Assembly (NCBI RefSeq): GCF_003945545.1
Contig: NZ_CP029617.1
Location: 5,937,001-6,001,000 of the forward strand
Source of the DNA: Streptomyces sp. WAC 01529
Lineage (GTDB): Bacteria > Actinomycetota > Actinomycetes > Streptomycetales > Streptomycetaceae
DNA: 64,000 bases
Direction: 5' to 3'
How positions within the stretch are numbered: the first letter of the stretch is position 1; each line of letters opens with the position of its first letter. The notes beneath the pieces were generated by a model, which saw nothing but the letters and a program-made list of their open reading frames with translations, was not told where the DNA came from and ran no database searches. The translations under genes were made by a program, and so were the position numbers. Shown piece by piece: positions 34,201 to 41,227 of this stretch.

Positions 34201-35151
34201 CTGGAGCTGCGAGCGCTCCTTGTCGTTGGCGCTGAGACCGAAGGTGCGGTCGGTCTCGCTGAGCTTGCCGTACTCGCTGTCGTTGGCGGGCAGGGCGGCG
34301 GCGATGATCGCCCGCTGCACCGACGCGTACTCCTTGGCCGAGGAGAAGGCGGCCAGGGCGCGGGTGCGCTGGATCATGTCCGGGTTGCTGGTCGCCTGCG
34401 CCATGTCCTGCGAGAGCGCGAGCAGCTGCTCGACGAGCTGGCTGTAGGCCTCGACGGTCTGCGAGGTGGACGCGCCGTCCTTATAGGCGTCCTTGCGGAC
34501 CTTGTTGATGCCCTGGAGCTGCTGGGTGATCTGGACCGCGCTGTGCCGGACGCCGAGAAGACCCTTCTCGCCGTCCGTGTCGTTCAGGTCCTGGGTGCCC
34601 TGGAGGAAGTTGCGGTAGACCCGGTCGGTCTTGGCGCGGGCGCCCTTGACCGTGTAGTCCGAGGCCGTCGCGCCGTGCGACAGGGGACCGGCCGACTTGT
34701 CGCGCTCCTCCTGGAGCGCCACGGCGAGCGCGGTGGCCTGCTTGGTCATGTCGGTCAGCAGCTTCATGTTGTCGAGCTGCTGGATCTCGTCCATGGACGA
34801 GTTGATGCGGAGCGCGCCGAGTGAGGTCGCGGTGATCACGGGGAGCGCGAGCAGGGAGACCAGGCGGGTCGAGATGCGCCAGTTGCGCAGGGCTATTCGT
34901 GAGCCCGTGTTGCTGGGCGAGGCGGCACCGGACGCACCCTTGCCCTTGGCCGGGGCGGCAGCGGGCCCGCTGCCCGGCGCACCCTGGCGCGCGGCACCGG
35001 CCTTGTCGCCGGGCGCACCGGGTCCCGGGTTCTGGGCGTGCTGGGGCGAGGAGCCGCGGTCGCCGCCGCGCTCCGGCTCCGCCGCGGCATCCCCTCGGCC
35101 GCGACCGGCCTGGGGAGACCCCTTGCCATCCCTCTTGAAACGTCCCTGCAC
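31261..35151 (-). CDS. cvnA: conservon sensor kinase-like protein CvnA (second conservon)
   Basis: About 1296 residues from GTG 35151 (VQGRFKRDGKGSPQ), the start matching what I recall for S. coelicolor CvnA1. The longer upstream frame has non-coding composition. Order: low-complexity N-terminus (Gly/Ala/Pro), membrane span near residue 90 (LVSLLALPVITATSLGALR), NIT-like sensor domain of about 290 residues, second span (ILNGALILLVLGVSLVGAFVV), HAMP, dimer-like helices and HATPase (LLENATSFSSPQTKVKV, EIHDTGIGL). The C-terminal tail of roughly 560 residues is extremely rich in Gln, Pro, Gly and Ala, far longer than in the first copy. It is probably unstructured. Confidence 0.87.
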   Translation of the reverse strand: MQGRFKRDGKGSPQAGRGRGDAAAEPERGGDRGSSPQHAQNPGPGAPGDKAGAARQGAPGSGPAAAPAKGKGASGAASPSNTGSRIALRNWRISTRLVSLLALPVITATSLGALRINSSMDEIQQLDNMKLLTDMTKQATALAVALQEERDKSAGPLSHGATASDYTVKGARAKTDRVYRNFLQGTQDLNDTDGEKGLLGVRHSAVQITQQLQGINKVRKDAYKDGASTSQTVEAYSQLVEQLLALSQDMAQATSNPDMIQRTRALAAFSSAKEYASVQRAIIAAALPANDSEYGKLSETDRTFGLSANDKERSQLQTFSKIYAGNAEELTKPIDGGNASIKAANEYAKRVLEQEGGIKLQDKRSYRDWVDADTTKIDAMSKIELTLLGEMEQKARELRNESEQSAILNGALILLVLGVSLVGAFVVARSMIRSLRRLQDTATKVAQDRLPELVKQLSESDPQDVDTSVESVGVHSRDEIGQVAAAFDDVHREAVRLAAEQALLRGNVNAMFTNLSRRSQGLIQRQLSLISELESREADPDQLSSLFKLDHLATRMRRNGENLLVLAGEEPGRRWTRPVPLVDVLRAAASEVEQYERIELSAVPATEVAGRVVNDLVHLLAELLENATSFSSPQTKVKVTGHALPDGRVLIEIHDTGIGLSPEDLAAINERLASPPTVDVSVSRRMGLFVVGRLSQRHGIRIQLRPSDSGGTTALVMLPVDVAQGGKKVPGKPGGPGPTGGPAAAAAAAGAAAARRGVGAGNNGPALGSGSGPAGGPGRGGPALGGGPGAGAPGAGGPGGAGRLGASAPRQQVAGSGPRAALPSRDTGQQRPPAGPQGQHGQQGQPGQQGQQPQAPQGGRGGGAKQPPVPQQRTNAMQPPADSGDQGRRPQLPPRGGPRAELPGGNPQPRVPSWSDENAQPQVSREPFDTPRGHEEHEATGQFPQATAPDERQGPGSTAEFPRPDFNAPPPGTPAPQDQGTGKFVRSDVFGGQGEAQQGRQQGQAPQQNQHQNQQQAPQRNQPRNQQNQQQDQGSGPAQQAGRELTDYTVPRPPAPRRGQGEPHQGLPQQPQADQLPGSAQPDDLLPAAGPGDGRTPLYDTLETNWFQQQQNQRAQAEQQSRQQDQQSHQNQQQAQHGHQTGGHPAEPAQRQAPQAPQAPGPQRPLPSRGPRHAPPAGPAPAAGNGNGNGQNGAGPGAPAGWRSSPNDELGRQAERVRQPTAGGVTTSGLPRRVPRANLVAGTAQQQQDSTGPQVSRAPEEVRGRLTNLRRGIQQGRQAGTGQTGSFPRPTHQQER

Positions 35152-35662
35152 TAGCGTCGCAACCTCTGGACCAGGCGTCCTGCCGCTGAACGGCGGGACG
35201 GTGTCGGCGTCGTGGGGCGTCAAGCGCCCCATGGGTGGTCGTTGAGTGACCGGCGCTGCTTCCCCTTCCGGCCGCCACTCGGCGCTGCGTTGCGCCCTGC
35301 GCGCCGGTTCGATCCCGCGGCGGTCCCGGGAATTCCAGCACAGTGCAGGATCTCCAACAAGGCCCGTGTGTCGCGCCGGGACAGAGGTGACACGGCGTGA
35401 GTGAGGGGTCACGAGACGTAGAAGGTGATCCGGGGGAAAGCGGACGCATCCCCTCAAAGTGGCTACGGGGAGGGGGTGTCCCAGTCTTCATGATCAGGAG
35501 CGGAATGGTGCCTTCAGTGGCGCAATGTCCGTTTCCAAGTGGCGGAAGCGGGGCCTGATTTGACCTTTTTGCCCGCTCCTTCGTGAGCAAACTCACATGA
35601 AGATCATGGCCTCTTCCGGACTTTGGCCGGGAATTGGATGTTTAGCCTGACGCTTTACAGGG
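35152..35662. promoter_or_regulatory. intergenic region upstream of the second conservon
   Basis: About 510 bp without a supported gene. The first 300 bp remain open on the minus strand but lose coding-type composition beyond 35151. The part near 35490-35660 is AT-richer (for example GATTTGACCTTTTTGCCC near 35556) and probably contains the conservon promoter and the promoter of the small plus-strand gene at 35663. I can name no specific operator. Confidence 0.4.
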
Positions 35663-35926
35663 ATGGCGAATCCGACAAGCCGCGTCCGTCAGACGACGCC
35701 TCAACCGACAGGGTCCGAACAGCAGATGAAGACTGTGAAGCCGACGATGTTCCGCAACATAGCCAACCCGCGCCGCACCACCCTCGCGCATCTCGAGGAC
35801 GCCGCCGACGTCCAGCGCGCGGCCGACCAGCCGGAGCACGCCGTCGACCTGCCGACCCAGACCGCCAACCCGAAGCGCACGATCCTGATGACCGCGCCGG
35901 AGACATTCGTCCCGTCCGGCGCTTGA
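35663..35926 (+). CDS. small conserved-looking protein, unknown function
   Basis: An 87-residue frame. From the second Met (ATG 35726) it reads MKTVKPTMFRNIANPRRTTL, then AHLEDAADVQRAADQPEHAVDLPTQ and TANPKRTILMTAPE. The ANPRRT/ANPKRT motif occurs twice, suggesting an internal repeat. Codon use from 35726 on is typical of the genome, less so before, so 35726 may be the true start (66 residues). The last residues (VPSGA and the stop) fall inside a dispersed repeat present again at 35974. I vaguely associate such small proteins with the cvn-gltX interval in Streptomyces but know no function. Confidence 0.45.
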   Translation: MANPTSRVRQTTPQPTGSEQQMKTVKPTMFRNIANPRRTTLAHLEDAADVQRAADQPEHAVDLPTQTANPKRTILMTAPETFVPSGA

Positions 35927-36001
35927 GGGCTTTCGCCCGCCCGCGGGGTCCAGTGGCCGTCCGTACGAGATTCCAGCCCGTCCGGCGTTTGAGGACGAGC
36001 C
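35910..36001. repeat. two copies of a CCCGTCCGGCG.TTGAGG repeat
   Basis: CCCGTCCGGCGCTTGAGGG at 35911-35929 and CCCGTCCGGCGTTTGAGGAC at 35977-35996 share 17 of the first 18 bases. The second copy sits in a longer form with flanks CCAG and GAGC. I recall the same word as a frequent dispersed intergenic sequence in Streptomyces genomes; its role is unknown. The first copy supplies the stop codon of the small gene at 35663. Confidence 0.6.
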
Positions 36002-36118
36002 GCGAAGCGGCGATCTACCGAGGTGAAACTCGGGGCCCGGTGAAGAGAGCGACCGCCGGCCGCAGGCCATCACGTTAGCCTGGGGTGTCAGACCCCACCC
36101 ACCTCAAGAGGCTAGAGC

Positions 36119-36916
36119 GTGCGCATCGCCAGGTTCTCCATCGACGGCAATGTCGGCTACGGCGCGGTCGAGGGGGAGAGCGCCCCCGGCAGAGAGGGCG
36201 AACTCGTCCTCGACATCATCAAGGGCATCCCGTACGCCGACTTCGAACTGTCCGGCACCAAGGTCCCGCTGAGCAAGGTCCGCCTGCTCCCGCCGGTGCT
36301 CCCGAACAAGATCGTGGCCTTCGGCCGCAACTACAAGGAGCACGCGGCGGAGCTGGGCAACGAGACGCCGGACGTCCCCTTCGCCTTCCTCAAGCCGTCC
36401 ACCTCCCTGGTCGGCAGCGGCGACCCCATCACGTACCCCTCCTTCTCCGAGGAGCTGCACCACGAGGCCGAGCTGGCCGTGGTCATCGGCCGCATGTGCC
36501 GTGAGGTCCCGCGCGAGCGGGTCAAGGACGTGATCTTCGGCTACACCTGCGCGAACGACGTCACCGCACGCGACGTGCAGCGCCGCGAGAAGCAGTGGGC
36601 CCGCGCCAAGGGCTTCGACAGCTCCTGCCCGCTCGGCCCCTGGGTGGAGACGGAGATCGACCTGGCGGCCGCGAACGACCTCACCATCCAGTGCACGGTC
36701 AACGGCCAGCAGCGCCAGCTCGGCCGCACCAGCGAGATGACCCACTCCATCGAGGATCTGATCGTCAACATCTCCGAGGCCATGACGCTGCTCCCCGGCG
36801 ACGTCATCCTCACGGGCACCCCGGCAGGCGTCGGGCCCCTCAACGTCGGCGACGAGGTCGCCGTCACCATCGAAGGCATCGGCACTCTCACCAACAAGGT
36901 GATCAAGCGTGGCTAA
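36119..36916 (+). CDS. fumarylacetoacetate hydrolase family protein
   Basis: A 265-residue FAH-family enzyme (fumarylpyruvate hydrolase, 5-oxopent-3-ene-1,2,5-tricarboxylate decarboxylase or oxaloacetate decarboxylase-like). Conserved features: KIVAFGRNYKEHAAELG, the metal ligands in EELHHEAELAVVIG (E-x-E type), YTCANDVTARDVQRREKQW, KGFDSSCPLGPWV and TGTPAGVGPLNVGDEV. The exact substrate cannot be set by sequence alone. It starts at GTG 36119 and overlaps gltX by 8 bp, so the two form an operon. Confidence 0.88.
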   Translation: MRIARFSIDGNVGYGAVEGESAPGREGELVLDIIKGIPYADFELSGTKVPLSKVRLLPPVLPNKIVAFGRNYKEHAAELGNETPDVPFAFLKPSTSLVGSGDPITYPSFSEELHHEAELAVVIGRMCREVPRERVKDVIFGYTCANDVTARDVQRREKQWARAKGFDSSCPLGPWVETEIDLAAANDLTIQCTVNGQQRQLGRTSEMTHSIEDLIVNISEAMTLLPGDVILTGTPAGVGPLNVGDEVAVTIEGIGTLTNKVIKRG

Positions 36917-38384
36917 CGCGAACGTCCGCGTACGTTTCTGTCCCTCGCCGACCGGCAACCCCCACGTGGGTCTGGTCCGCACCGCCCTGTTCAACTGGGC
37001 CTACGCCCGGCACAACGGCGGCACCATGGTCTTCCGCATCGAGGACACCGACGCGGCGCGTGACTCCGAGGAGTCGTACCAGCAGCTGCTCGACTCGATG
37101 CGCTGGCTGGGCTTCGACTGGGACGAGGGCCCCGAGGTCGGCGGCCCGCACGCGCCGTACCGCCAGTCGCAGCGCATGGACATCTACAAGGACGTGGCGG
37201 CCAAGCTCCTCGACGGCGGCTACGCCTACCCCTGCTACTGCACCACCGAGGAGCTGGACGCCCGCCGCGAGGCCGCCCGCGCCGCCGGCAAGCCGTCCGG
37301 CTACGACGGCCTGTGCCGCGACCTCACCGACGAGCAGAAGCGGGCGTACGAGGCCGAGGGCCGCAGCCACATCGTCCGCTTCAAGATGCCGGACGAGGCC
37401 ACCACCTTCACCGACCTGGTCCGCGGCGAGATCACCGTCCAGCCGGAGAACGTCACCGACTACGGCATCGTGCGCGCCAACGGCGCCCCGCTGTACACGC
37501 TGGTCAACCCGGTCGACGACGCCCTGATGGAGATCACCCACGTCCTGCGCGGCGAGGACCTGCTCTCCTCCACGCCCCGCCAGATCGCCCTCTACAAGGC
37601 GCTGATCGAGCTGGGCGTCGCCGAGCGCATCCCCGAGTTCGGCCACCTGCCGTACGTCATGGGCGAGGGCAACAAGAAGCTCTCCAAGCGCGACCCGCAG
37701 GCGTCCCTCAACATCTACCGCGAGCGCGGCTTCCTCCCCGAGGGCCTGCTGAACTACCTCTCCCTCCTGGGCTGGTCGTTCTCCGCGGACCAGGACGTCT
37801 TCTCGATGTCCGACATGGTGGCGAGGTTCGACGTGGCGGACGTCAACCCGAACCCCGCCCGCTTCGACCTCAAGAAGGCCGAGGCGATCAACGCCGACCA
37901 CATCCGCATGCTCGACGTGAAGACCTTCGCCGAGGCCTGCGAGCCCTGGCTGAAGGCCCCGCACGCCAACTGGGCCCCCGAGGACTTCGACGAGGCCGCC
38001 TGGCAGGCCATCGCGCCGCACGCGCAGACCCGCCTGAAGGTCCTCTCCGAGATCACCGACAACGTCGACTTCCTGTTCCTCCCGGAGCCGGTCTTCGACG
38101 AGCCCTCCTGGACGAAGGCGATGAAGGAGGGCTCCGACGCCCTCCTGCGCACGGCCCGCGCCAAGCTGGAGGCGGCGGACTGGACCTCTCCGGAGTCCCT
38201 CAAGGAGGCCGTCCTGGCCGCCGGCGAGGAGCACGGTCTCAAGCTCGGCAAGGCGCAGGCCCCGGTCCGCGTCGCCGTCACCGGCCGCACGATCGGCCTG
38301 CCCCTCTTCGAGTCCCTGGAGATCCTGGGCAAGGACAAGGCCCTGGCCCGCATCGACGCGGCCCTGGCGAAGCTGACCGCCTGA
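36909..38384 (+). CDS. gltX: glutamyl-tRNA synthetase
   Basis: A 491-residue class I synthetase that charges tRNA-Glu and, in organisms lacking GlnRS, also tRNA-Gln for the GatCAB amidation route. The HIGH-equivalent is PSPTGNPHVG (residues 12-21) and the KMSKS-equivalent is KKLSKRD near residue 258. FRIEDTDAARDSEESYQ is the typical discriminatory region, and the C-terminal anticodon-binding domain is complete. It overlaps the FAH-family gene upstream by 8 bp. Its position 0.9 kb upstream of an array of tRNA-Gln and tRNA-Glu genes, its own substrates, is notable. Confidence 0.96.
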   Translation: MANANVRVRFCPSPTGNPHVGLVRTALFNWAYARHNGGTMVFRIEDTDAARDSEESYQQLLDSMRWLGFDWDEGPEVGGPHAPYRQSQRMDIYKDVAAKLLDGGYAYPCYCTTEELDARREAARAAGKPSGYDGLCRDLTDEQKRAYEAEGRSHIVRFKMPDEATTFTDLVRGEITVQPENVTDYGIVRANGAPLYTLVNPVDDALMEITHVLRGEDLLSSTPRQIALYKALIELGVAERIPEFGHLPYVMGEGNKKLSKRDPQASLNIYRERGFLPEGLLNYLSLLGWSFSADQDVFSMSDMVARFDVADVNPNPARFDLKKAEAINADHIRMLDVKTFAEACEPWLKAPHANWAPEDFDEAAWQAIAPHAQTRLKVLSEITDNVDFLFLPEPVFDEPSWTKAMKEGSDALLRTARAKLEAADWTSPESLKEAVLAAGEEHGLKLGKAQAPVRVAVTGRTIGLPLFESLEILGKDKALARIDAALAKLTA

Positions 38385-38419
38385 TCGGCGAATACATGGC
38401 GGATACGCGGATACGCCAT

Positions 38420-38458
38420 CGAAGGGCCCGGAAGCCGAGACGGCTCCCGGGCCCTTCG
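38420..38458 (+). terminator. long hairpin terminator after gltX
   Basis: An 18-bp stem, 38420-38437 with 38441-38458 (start CGAAGGGCCCGG, end CCGGGCCCTTCG), with one mismatch and a loop of AGA. It lies between gltX and the HAD gene; no U-run follows. Confidence 0.8.
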
Positions 38459-38473
38459 CATACCGTCGGTGCC

Positions 38474-39217
38474 ATGGCCCTCAATGCCGTGCCCATCAGA
38501 GCCGTGGTCTGGGACATCGACGACACGATCTTCGACTACGCGACCGCCGACACGACCGGCATGCACGCGCACCTGACCGCCGAGGGCCTCCTGGAGCGGT
38601 ACGAGTCCGCCGAGCGCGCCCTGGAGCGCTGGCGGCTGCTCACCGAGCGGCACTGGGCCCGCTTCGGCGTGGGAGGCATCACCTTCGAGGCGCAGCGCCG
38701 CGACCGCGTACGCGACTTCCTGGACGCCCCCGGCCTGAGCGACGCCGACGCCGACGCGTGGTTCGACCGTTACGTCGGTCACTACGAATCGGCCTGGTCC
38801 CTCTTCCCGGACACGCTCCCCGCCCTGGACGCCCTCGCCGGCGGCTACCGCCACGCGGTCCTGTCGAACTCGGCCCTGTTCGTCCAGGAGCGCAAGCTGC
38901 GCCGCCTCGGCGTGCGCGACCGCTTCGAGGCCGTCCTGTGCGCCGCCGACCTCGGATTCTCCAAGCCCGCCGCGGAGGCCTTCCACGCGGCCTGTACGGA
39001 GCTGGGGCTCGCGCCCGCCGAGGTCGCCTACGTCGGGGACCAGCCGGAGATCGACGCCAGGGGCGCCCGGGACGCGGGACTCCTCGGGATCTGGCTCGAC
39101 CGCAACGGCACCGCGGGGGAAGGCCCCTCGGGAGTACACCGCATCACGCACCTCGGCGAGCTGCCCGCGCTGCTGCGGGCGGATACCCGTTTTGGAGCGC
39201 CGTCCACCTTCGGGTAA
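38474..39217 (+). CDS. HAD family hydrolase
   Basis: A 247-residue haloacid dehalogenase-superfamily phosphatase. Motif I is VVWDIDDTIFDY (nucleophile and acid-base Asp, about residues 10-21), motif II VLSNSALF, motif III the Lys of LGFSKPAAEAF, and motif IV YVGDQPEIDARGARDAG. The helical cap lies between motifs I and II. Substrates of this subgroup are typically small phosphorylated metabolites, not identifiable here. ATG 38474 begins 15 bp after the gltX terminator hairpin, so it may have its own promoter within the hairpin region or depend on read-through. Confidence 0.9.
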   Translation: MALNAVPIRAVVWDIDDTIFDYATADTTGMHAHLTAEGLLERYESAERALERWRLLTERHWARFGVGGITFEAQRRDRVRDFLDAPGLSDADADAWFDRYVGHYESAWSLFPDTLPALDALAGGYRHAVLSNSALFVQERKLRRLGVRDRFEAVLCAADLGFSKPAAEAFHAACTELGLAPAEVAYVGDQPEIDARGARDAGLLGIWLDRNGTAGEGPSGVHRITHLGELPALLRADTRFGAPSTFG

Positions 39218-39305
39218 TGTTCTTTCTGCGCCGCCCGAGAGGGCCGAAAGGTCCGGCCGGGAAGCGCACATCAGAACAAAATCCCCGTAGGGGGTTGCGG
39301 TTTGA

Positions 39306-39377
39306 TGGCCTATGGTGTAATTGGCAGCACGACGGTTTCTGGTTCCGTTAGTCTAGGTTCGAGTCCTGGTAGGCCAG
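39306..39377 (+). tRNA. tRNA-Gln (CTG)
   Basis: The acceptor stem TGGCCTA (39306-39312) pairs with TAGGCCA (39370-39376), discriminator G. The anticodon loop TTCTGGT gives CTG, and the T-arm contains GGTTCGAGTCC. CCA is not encoded. The 31-39 pair of the anticodon stem looks like T-T, also seen in the second Gln copy. Confidence 0.93.
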
Positions 39378-39418
39378 CTCGCAGAGCTCATCTGCAAAAT
39401 GTGGATCATATCCACGAA

Positions 39419-39491
39419 GCCCCCGTTGTGTAGCGGCCTAGCACGCTGCCCTCTCAAGGCAGTAGCGCCGGTTCGAATCCGGTCGGGGGTA
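39419..39491 (+). tRNA. tRNA-Glu (CTC), copy 1
   Basis: GCCCCCG (39419-39425) pairs with CGGGGGT (39484-39490; one G-U), discriminator A. The anticodon loop CTCTCAA gives CTC, and the T-arm is GGTTCGAATCC. Its anticodon stem is CTGCC/GGCAG, whereas copies 2 and 3 have CCGCC/GGCGG. Confidence 0.95.
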
Positions 39492-39554
39492 CAGATCCTT
39501 CCCACGGGAACAGAGCGGGTCGCACCCACTGTCCCCTGATGCAGGATCGCTAGG

Positions 39555-39627
39555 GCCCCCGTTGTGTAGCGGCCTAGCACGCCGCCCTCTCAAGGCGGTA
39601 GCGCCGGTTCGAATCCGGTCGGGGGTA
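39555..39627 (+). tRNA. tRNA-Glu (CTC), copy 2
   Basis: Same cloverleaf as copy 1, with acceptor GCCCCCG/CGGGGGT and anticodon CTC, but with CCGCC/GGCGG as anticodon stem, a compensatory change. Identical to copy 3 over the whole gene. Confidence 0.95.
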
Positions 39628-39651
39628 CTGTGGTCTGGTCTAGACCACCAG

Positions 39652-39723
39652 TGGGCTATGGTGTAATTGGCAACACGAAGGTTTCTGGTTCCTTTGTTCT
39701 AGGTTCGAGTCCTGGTAGCCCAG
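39652..39723 (+). tRNA. tRNA-Gln (CTG), copy 2
   Basis: TGGGCTA (39652-39658) pairs with TAGCCCA (39716-39722), discriminator G, anticodon CTG in TTCTGGT. It differs from copy 1 by compensated changes in the acceptor stem (GGGC/GCCC for GGCC/GGCC) and in the anticodon stem (AAGG/CCTT for ACGG/CCGT). Confidence 0.93.
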
Positions 39724-39747
39724 CGCAGTACAGCAGCACATTTGCTA

Positions 39748-39820
39748 GCCCCCGTTGTGTAGCGGCCTAGCACGCCGCCCTCTCAAGGCGGTAGCGCCGG
39801 TTCGAATCCGGTCGGGGGTA
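39748..39820 (+). tRNA. tRNA-Glu (CTC), copy 3
   Basis: Acceptor GCCCCCG (39748-39754) with CGGGGGT (39813-39819), anticodon CTC, identical in sequence to copy 2. It ends the five-gene array and is followed by a terminator. Confidence 0.95.
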
Positions 39821-39830
39821 CAGAAACGGC

Positions 39831-39859
39831 AAGGGGCCTTCCCGGTGGGAAGGCCCCTT
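39831..39859 (+). terminator. terminator of the tRNA array
   Basis: AAGGGGCCTTCCC (39831-39843) pairs with GGGAAGGCCCCTT (39847-39859), loop GGT, 10 bp after the last tRNA. It also faces the 3' end of the convergent MerR gene and can serve both. Confidence 0.85.
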
Positions 39860-39881
39860 CGTCATGCTCCTGGACTGTGCC

Positions 39882-40547
39882 TCATGCCTCCGGACTCCCT
39901 TGCCCGTAGCGGCGGTTGGACTCCTCGCTCTGTGCCATCCGGCGCAGAGCGAGCAGCACCGGCTCGTACAGCACCGTGAGCGCCACCGCCGCCTCCAGCT
40001 GCTCCTCGGGCGAGTCGTACCGCTCGATCAAGTCCAGGTCGGTGACGGCCAGTTGCCGCCCGGCGCGGGCGTAGGGCGCCAAGTCCTCGACGGCGCAGGG
40101 ATATCCGAGCCGCGCCAGGGTGCCGACCGCCGTCACCAGCATCCGATAGGACGGCGACTCGTCCCCGTACCCCTCGGCGAACTCCCAGCCGAGGCGCGCC
40201 AGTAGCGCGTCCACCGTGCGGCGCGCCGCCGCCCCGGTCTCGTCGGCCGACTCGTCGCCGGTGGGCTCCGGGCCGTGCGGCAGGGCCCATACCGCCGTAC
40301 CCAGACGGGAGTTGTGGTCCAGGGACTCGTCCTCCAGGGCGGTCAGGACCTCGCGCGCCGAGGCGATCGGCACCCGGCCCACCTGGATCAGGGCCCGCAC
40401 GAGCCGCAGCCGCTTCAGATGCGCGTCGTCGTACTCGGCCTGGGTGGCCGTCACGCGACGGCCCGGCGGCAGAAGACCCTCGCGCAAGTAGTACTTGATC
40501 GTGGCCGTGGGGACCCCGCTGCGCCGGCTCAGCTCCGCCAGTCTCAT
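39882..40547 (-). CDS. MerR family transcriptional regulator
   Basis: A 221-residue MerR regulator from ATG 40547: MRLAELSRRSGVPTATIKYYLREGLLPPGR is the winged HTH (residues 1-30, marked by its MRLAEL and IKYYLREG parts). YDDAHLKRLRLVRALIQVG is the second part, and VALTVLYEPVLLALRRMAQ lies near the C-terminus. The C-terminal effector domain is longer than in metal-sensing MerR proteins and lacks a cysteine pair. It is divergent from the DUF4188 gene across an operator-like palindrome and presumably controls it and itself. GGGAGTG upstream supports this start over a longer frame from 40610. Confidence 0.88.
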   Translation of the reverse strand: MRLAELSRRSGVPTATIKYYLREGLLPPGRRVTATQAEYDDAHLKRLRLVRALIQVGRVPIASAREVLTALEDESLDHNSRLGTAVWALPHGPEPTGDESADETGAAARRTVDALLARLGWEFAEGYGDESPSYRMLVTAVGTLARLGYPCAVEDLAPYARAGRQLAVTDLDLIERYDSPEEQLEAAVALTVLYEPVLLALRRMAQSEESNRRYGQGSPEA

Positions 40548-40600
40548 CCGTTCGCACTCCCTTTTTCGCGTGCACTCTTGCGCCTCTCCTTGGAGAGTGG

Positions 40601-40640
40601 CACTATCCAATCATGGATAGCGGAACTATCCAATGTTCCG
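40601..40640. promoter_or_regulatory. palindromic operator between merR-type and DUF4188 genes
   Basis: CTATCC (40603-40608) and GGATAG (40615-40620) form an inverted repeat with centre AATCAT. CTATCC recurs at 40626-40631, giving GATAG/CTATC spaced by CGGAA, and GGAAC/GTTCC flank this second half-site (40622-40639). Overlapping dyads in a divergent MerR promoter are the expected regulator binding site. Confidence 0.65.
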
Positions 40641-40668
40641 TTCTGGGCTCCACGAAGGGGGAATCGTC

Positions 40669-41154
40669 ATGAGCGAGAAGCCGATCGAAGGGCGTATGAC
40701 CGCCGAGGGGGCGGGCGAGGTGGTCGTGTTCCACATCGGGATGCGCATCAACAACTTCCTCGCCCCGCGCAGCTGGCTGCCCCTCATGCGGGCCATGCCT
40801 CGCATGCTCAAGGAGCTGTCCAAGGATCCGGAGAGCGGGATGCTGGGATTCCGGCTGCTGCTCGGCGGGGCGCGCCTGGTCTACGTCGTCCAGTACTGGG
40901 AGTCCCAGGAGAAGCTGCTCGCCTACTCGGCGGCGCAGGACAAGGAGCACCGGCCCGCGTGGGCGGCCTTCAACCGGCGCATCCGGGAAGGCAAGGGGAA
41001 GGTCGGCTTCTGGCACGAGACGTACGTCGTGCCGGCCGGCGCCCATGAGGCGGTCTACGTCAACATGCCGCCGTTCGGCCTGGGGGAGGCCACCGGAGTC
41101 GTGCCGGTGGGCCGTCGCGGGGACCGGGCGGCCGATCGCCTCAAGGCGGCCTGA
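40669..41154 (+). CDS. DUF4188 family protein
   Basis: A 161-residue DUF4188 protein: VVVFHIGMRINNFLAPRSWLPLMRAMPRML at the N-terminus (seen as FHIGMRINNF and SWLPLMRAMPRM), VQYWESQEKLLAYSAAQDKEH in the middle, and GFWHETYVVPAGAHEAVYVNMP near the end. The family resembles heme-degrading/monooxygenase-like ABM folds in layout (a strand, WES...L, HETY). No biochemical role is established. AAGGGGGA precedes ATG 40669. Under probable control of the divergent MerR regulator. Confidence 0.82.
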   Translation: MSEKPIEGRMTAEGAGEVVVFHIGMRINNFLAPRSWLPLMRAMPRMLKELSKDPESGMLGFRLLLGGARLVYVVQYWESQEKLLAYSAAQDKEHRPAWAAFNRRIREGKGKVGFWHETYVVPAGAHEAVYVNMPPFGLGEATGVVPVGRRGDRAADRLKAA

Positions 41155-41178
41155 GGATCTGGCGGGGGAGTGCGCGCA

Positions 41179-41214
41179 CGGAGGGGCCGCCGCGGCGTTG
41201 AGGCGGCCCCTCCG
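41179..41214. terminator. bidirectional terminator between DUF4188 gene and ndgR
   Basis: CGGAGGGGCCGCC (41179-41191) pairs perfectly with GGCGGCCCCTCCG (41202-41214), between two converging genes. Confidence 0.85.
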
Positions 41215-41227
41215 TACGTGCGTGGCG

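Noticed and set aside
30682..34824. A 1380-codon plus-strand frame opposite the second conservon
   Set aside because: It is the antisense of cvnA/cvnB. The encoded Leu/Arg/Gly-rich sequence has no domain, whereas the minus strand encodes clear sensor, HATPase and roadblock domains.
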